Shown here: piece by piece, positions 61,801 through 64,000 of the stretch
Position numbering within the stretch: the stretch's first letter is position 1
How the letters are laid out: each line of letters starts with the position of its first letter
From: Phaseolus vulgaris
Taxonomy: Eukaryota; Streptophyta; Magnoliopsida; Fabales; Fabaceae
DNA: 64,000 nt
Assembly (NCBI RefSeq): GCF_000499845.2
Contig: NC_023757.2
Span: 40,097,162 to 40,161,161 of the forward strand
Direction of reading: 5' to 3'
Position numbers and translations under genes: made by a program
Notes under the pieces: model-generated
What the model was told of the DNA's origin: nothing
The model's database searches: none
What the model saw: the letters and a program-made list of their open reading frames with translations, nothing else

Positions 61801-61915
61801 TGGGAGAGGAGAATGGAAGAAAGTTGAGTTTGAGATTTCCGCAAATAATTGTTGAAGACAATGAAGTTGAAGCCTTCGGTAATGACGGCGCCTGAAAGGT
61901 TGAAACAGCCACCAT
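58836..61915 (-). CDS. TYRA1: Two-domain plastid arogenate dehydrogenase (TyrA1-like), 3 exons
   Basis: Converts arogenate to tyrosine with NADP+, the last step of plant tyrosine synthesis in plastids. Exons: 61915-60780, 60381-60253, 59766-58836, giving 731 aa; both introns are phase 2, GT-AG, and the frame closes. Residues 1-~54 are a Ser-rich transit peptide. Domain 1 (~77-370) has GxGxxG at 84-89 (VGFGNYGQF), THPMFGP (191-197) and CADHDMFAAGSQF. Exon 2 encodes a ~43-residue linker. Domain 2 (423-731) repeats the same motifs (IIGFGNFGQF, CTHPMFGP, CAEHDWHAAGSQF) without its own transit peptide. Arabidopsis TyrA1 is likewise a fused tandem of two dehydrogenase domains, which supports one gene over two. 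Both domains keep the Asp after CA(D/E)H. Domain 1 is encoded by visibly GC-rich DNA, domain 2 by AT-rich DNA. Transcripts ending in intron 1 could give a one-domain enzyme. Confidence 0.9.
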
Positions 61916-61949
61916 TGCTGATGGGAATCGAATCCGCAGGAAGACTCAG

Positions 61950-64000
61950 TAACCTTAAAGTTTAGTTGAGTGGTTCACCACCACCTTAAAAACTATGTTT
62001 TTTTGTTTTTGTTTTTGTTATAATGTTACGTACATGGTGCACATTTGTTTGTTTATGGGAAACAAGCATTAATTTTCATGAGTACTAATTTTGTGGAAAA
62101 GGATCATCTCATAGTTTCAGCTGTATCTCCCTTACAAATCCCGTTTACTTTACCATGAGTGTGACTTTAAATTTATTATTTTCAGTTTATTTAAAATGTA
62201 TAATTATACCAAAAATTTACATCAAAGGTAAATTTTGATAAATTTTACTTTAATATCAGCTTAATGGAACAAAATTGTTTCAAATTTTACTTCTTCATTT
62301 CAAGATTTCATATTTTTTTAGTTTTTTTAAAAAAATACTCATCTTTTCTTGTATTTTTAAAATAAAGTGCAGTTAACTTTCTTTACTTTATTTAATAATT
62401 ACCAAATTCACTGAAATTTAAATCAAATATATTTGTGTATGTATGCTATTAATAATATATTTAATAAACAAAATATGAGAAAAGAGTCCAAGTTAAATAC
62501 TAAAATGTTATATATTAATAAATATTGTATTATTAAATATTATATTTATACTAACATTATTTTTATTTTAAAATCAATTTATAAAATTTAGATATGTTTC
62601 GGTCTTCTTAAAATAAGCAATTATCTTTCGTTATTGCATAAATTTTTATTGATTTATTTATTTTAAAATTAAAGGTTAGTTCTTTTTATCTTGATGATAC
62701 TTATTAACTATTTATATGTTAAATAATGGTCAAATTATCAATTTAAGAAAGTCTAATAACGTAGGCCTGTAATATATTTTGGAAAAAAAATGTAAAGCAC
62801 ATAAAGTAATTAGCATTTATCTTTTCAAATGAACGTTAAAAAAAATAATTAAAATTTTAAATTTGAAGGGACAAAATTGTTTTTTAGAATTTAAGGATTA
62901 GTTGTTTCTCGATCTCCCAACATTGAAGTAATAAAATCGACATTTCTCATTTAAGTAACAAAATTGATATTCTTACAATATCGTTAGACTTGTTAAAGAT
63001 GATGATGCTCCATTACCGACACACTCACAGTCTAAAGAGTGACTTATCGACTTGTAAACTTGTCAAATATGATCTTTCTGAGTGACTTATCGACTTGTAA
63101 ACTTGTCAAATATGATCTTTCTGTTGAATTCATTGACACTTAAAAGCTTAAATTTCTCTAACACTTATTTTATATAAGTGTCCCATTCATCATCACGTTC
63201 TTGATTAGACATAGATTGACTATCAAATATGATACATTATAATATATATAATTTTTTATTATTAAAAAAATGTTAGAAACTAATTTAATTAATGATTAAC
63301 TTATAATTTAAAGTAATAAGTAACTGTAGATAATATTATATATAAATTTAAAAATTATTTTATAAATTTATATTGATAATAGAACTAATTTAAATATCAA
63401 CAATTTTTATTTTATAAAATAATATTTAATTTATGTAATATAACGATTAATTATATTTTGTCTTTAAATTAATTAACATTTAACAAGGAATATAAATTTA
63501 ATAAGACATAGATAAACAATATAAATTTCAATTTTAATCTTTAACACACTCGTTCATTTAACTAATAGAAATAGATCTTAAAATGTTTTTCCTCAAAACT
63601 TTAAGATTCCTTTTTTATTTGGTTTGTATAAGAATTATTAGTGGTTGAATATCTTTTAGTTAATTATACTCCATTAGTAAAACTTGATTAAATTGGAATT
63701 AATTTATGAACGGAAAATTTGTTTTTTATTTATTCTTTTAAAAATCCAAGAGAATATAATTTTGGGTTTAATTACTCTTTTAATTTTATATTAAGGGTAA
63801 AAAATAAAGTTCACTGAATATGTTTTAACGAAGAGAATTTAATCGAAAAAATACATTAAATTTTTAAAAAATATATAAAAAATTATAATTCAGCCTTTTG
63901 AAACTATTTTGAATTTTTTGAGTCTTATACAGAAACTAAAAAAAAAGGTAGTTGAGTGTATAATTTTATTATTATTTAGAGTTATAAATTGTAATAACAC
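61950..64000. other. AT-rich intergenic DNA
   Basis: Upstream flank of the arogenate dehydrogenase gene, then anonymous AT-rich DNA. Contains a perfect 43-bp tandem duplication (units starting GAGTGACTTATCGACTTG at 63037 and 63080). The AT-rich stretch 63250-63490 vaguely resembles an arm of the foldback family but is too decayed to call. Confidence 0.55.
63037..63122. repeat. Perfect 43-bp tandem duplication
   Basis: Two identical adjacent 43-bp units (63037-63079 and 63080-63122). Identity of the copies implies a recent event. Confidence 0.95.

Noticed and set aside
61086..61844. Long alternative-frame and antisense ORFs over arogenate dehydrogenase domain 1
   Set aside because: They overlap a GC-rich true coding frame; the translations are Arg/Pro/Ser-rich without domains.
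1..64000. tRNA, rRNA, CRISPR, riboswitch or bacterial-type systems
   Set aside because: The window is plant nuclear DNA. I saw no tRNA-like pair of internal promoter boxes by eye and no regularly spaced repeat-spacer array. A dedicated tRNA/snoRNA scan was not possible here.

Overview
This is nuclear DNA of a flowering plant, probably a legume of the bean/cowpea/soybean group. The genes have introns with GT-AG borders, intergenic DNA is very AT-rich, and the products are plant-specific (CLE peptide, oleosin, plastid arogenate dehydrogenase). The legume placement is an inference from general sequence character and repeat style, not a measured match.

Layout. (1) 0.5-13.7 kb, + strand: TFIIE alpha subunit in ten coding exons, beginning with a tiny 20-nt coding exon; its long introns hold fossil Ty1/copia and Ty3/gypsy fragments and a Mutator-like element with long inverted ends. 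(2) 16.1-16.4 kb, +: a CLE signalling-peptide precursor, with a long upstream ORF overlapping its start. (3) 16.4-28 kb: gene-free AT-rich DNA with CACTA-type fragments, a 63-bp minisatellite and several foldback elements. (4) 28.0-28.5 kb, +: a small intronless plant-specific protein with a perfect inverted W-box pair just upstream of its TATA box. (5) 28.5-38 kb: gene-poor. (6) 38.05-38.53 kb, -: an oleosin with RY and ABRE-type seed elements. (7) 38.7-43.7 kb: repeats, including a foldback element inserted in a tandem-repeat array. (8) 43.8-47.6 kb, +: eIF2B delta subunit. (9) 48.5-53.1 kb, -: a five-exon, apparently domesticated hAT transposase protein. (10) 55.5-57.0 kb, -: a class B (type II) DnaJ/HSP40. 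(11) 58.8-61.9 kb, -: a two-domain, plastid-targeted arogenate dehydrogenase of the TyrA1 type.

No operon-like or defence-system logic is visible. Most genes are ordinary housekeeping or plant genes sitting between transposon debris. The most unusual structure is in the arogenate dehydrogenase gene. Its middle exon is a chimera: the first half resembles the start of catalytic domain 2 and the second half the end of domain 1. The two flanking introns also resemble each other. A local tandem duplication of the inter-domain junction has therefore created a new in-frame linker exon. Also notable are the family of at least six CACTA-ended foldback elements and the three kinds of transposon remnant inside one TFIIE-alpha intron.

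Gene models were built by hand from splice signals and reading-frame continuity. All five multi-exon models close in frame from ATG to stop.
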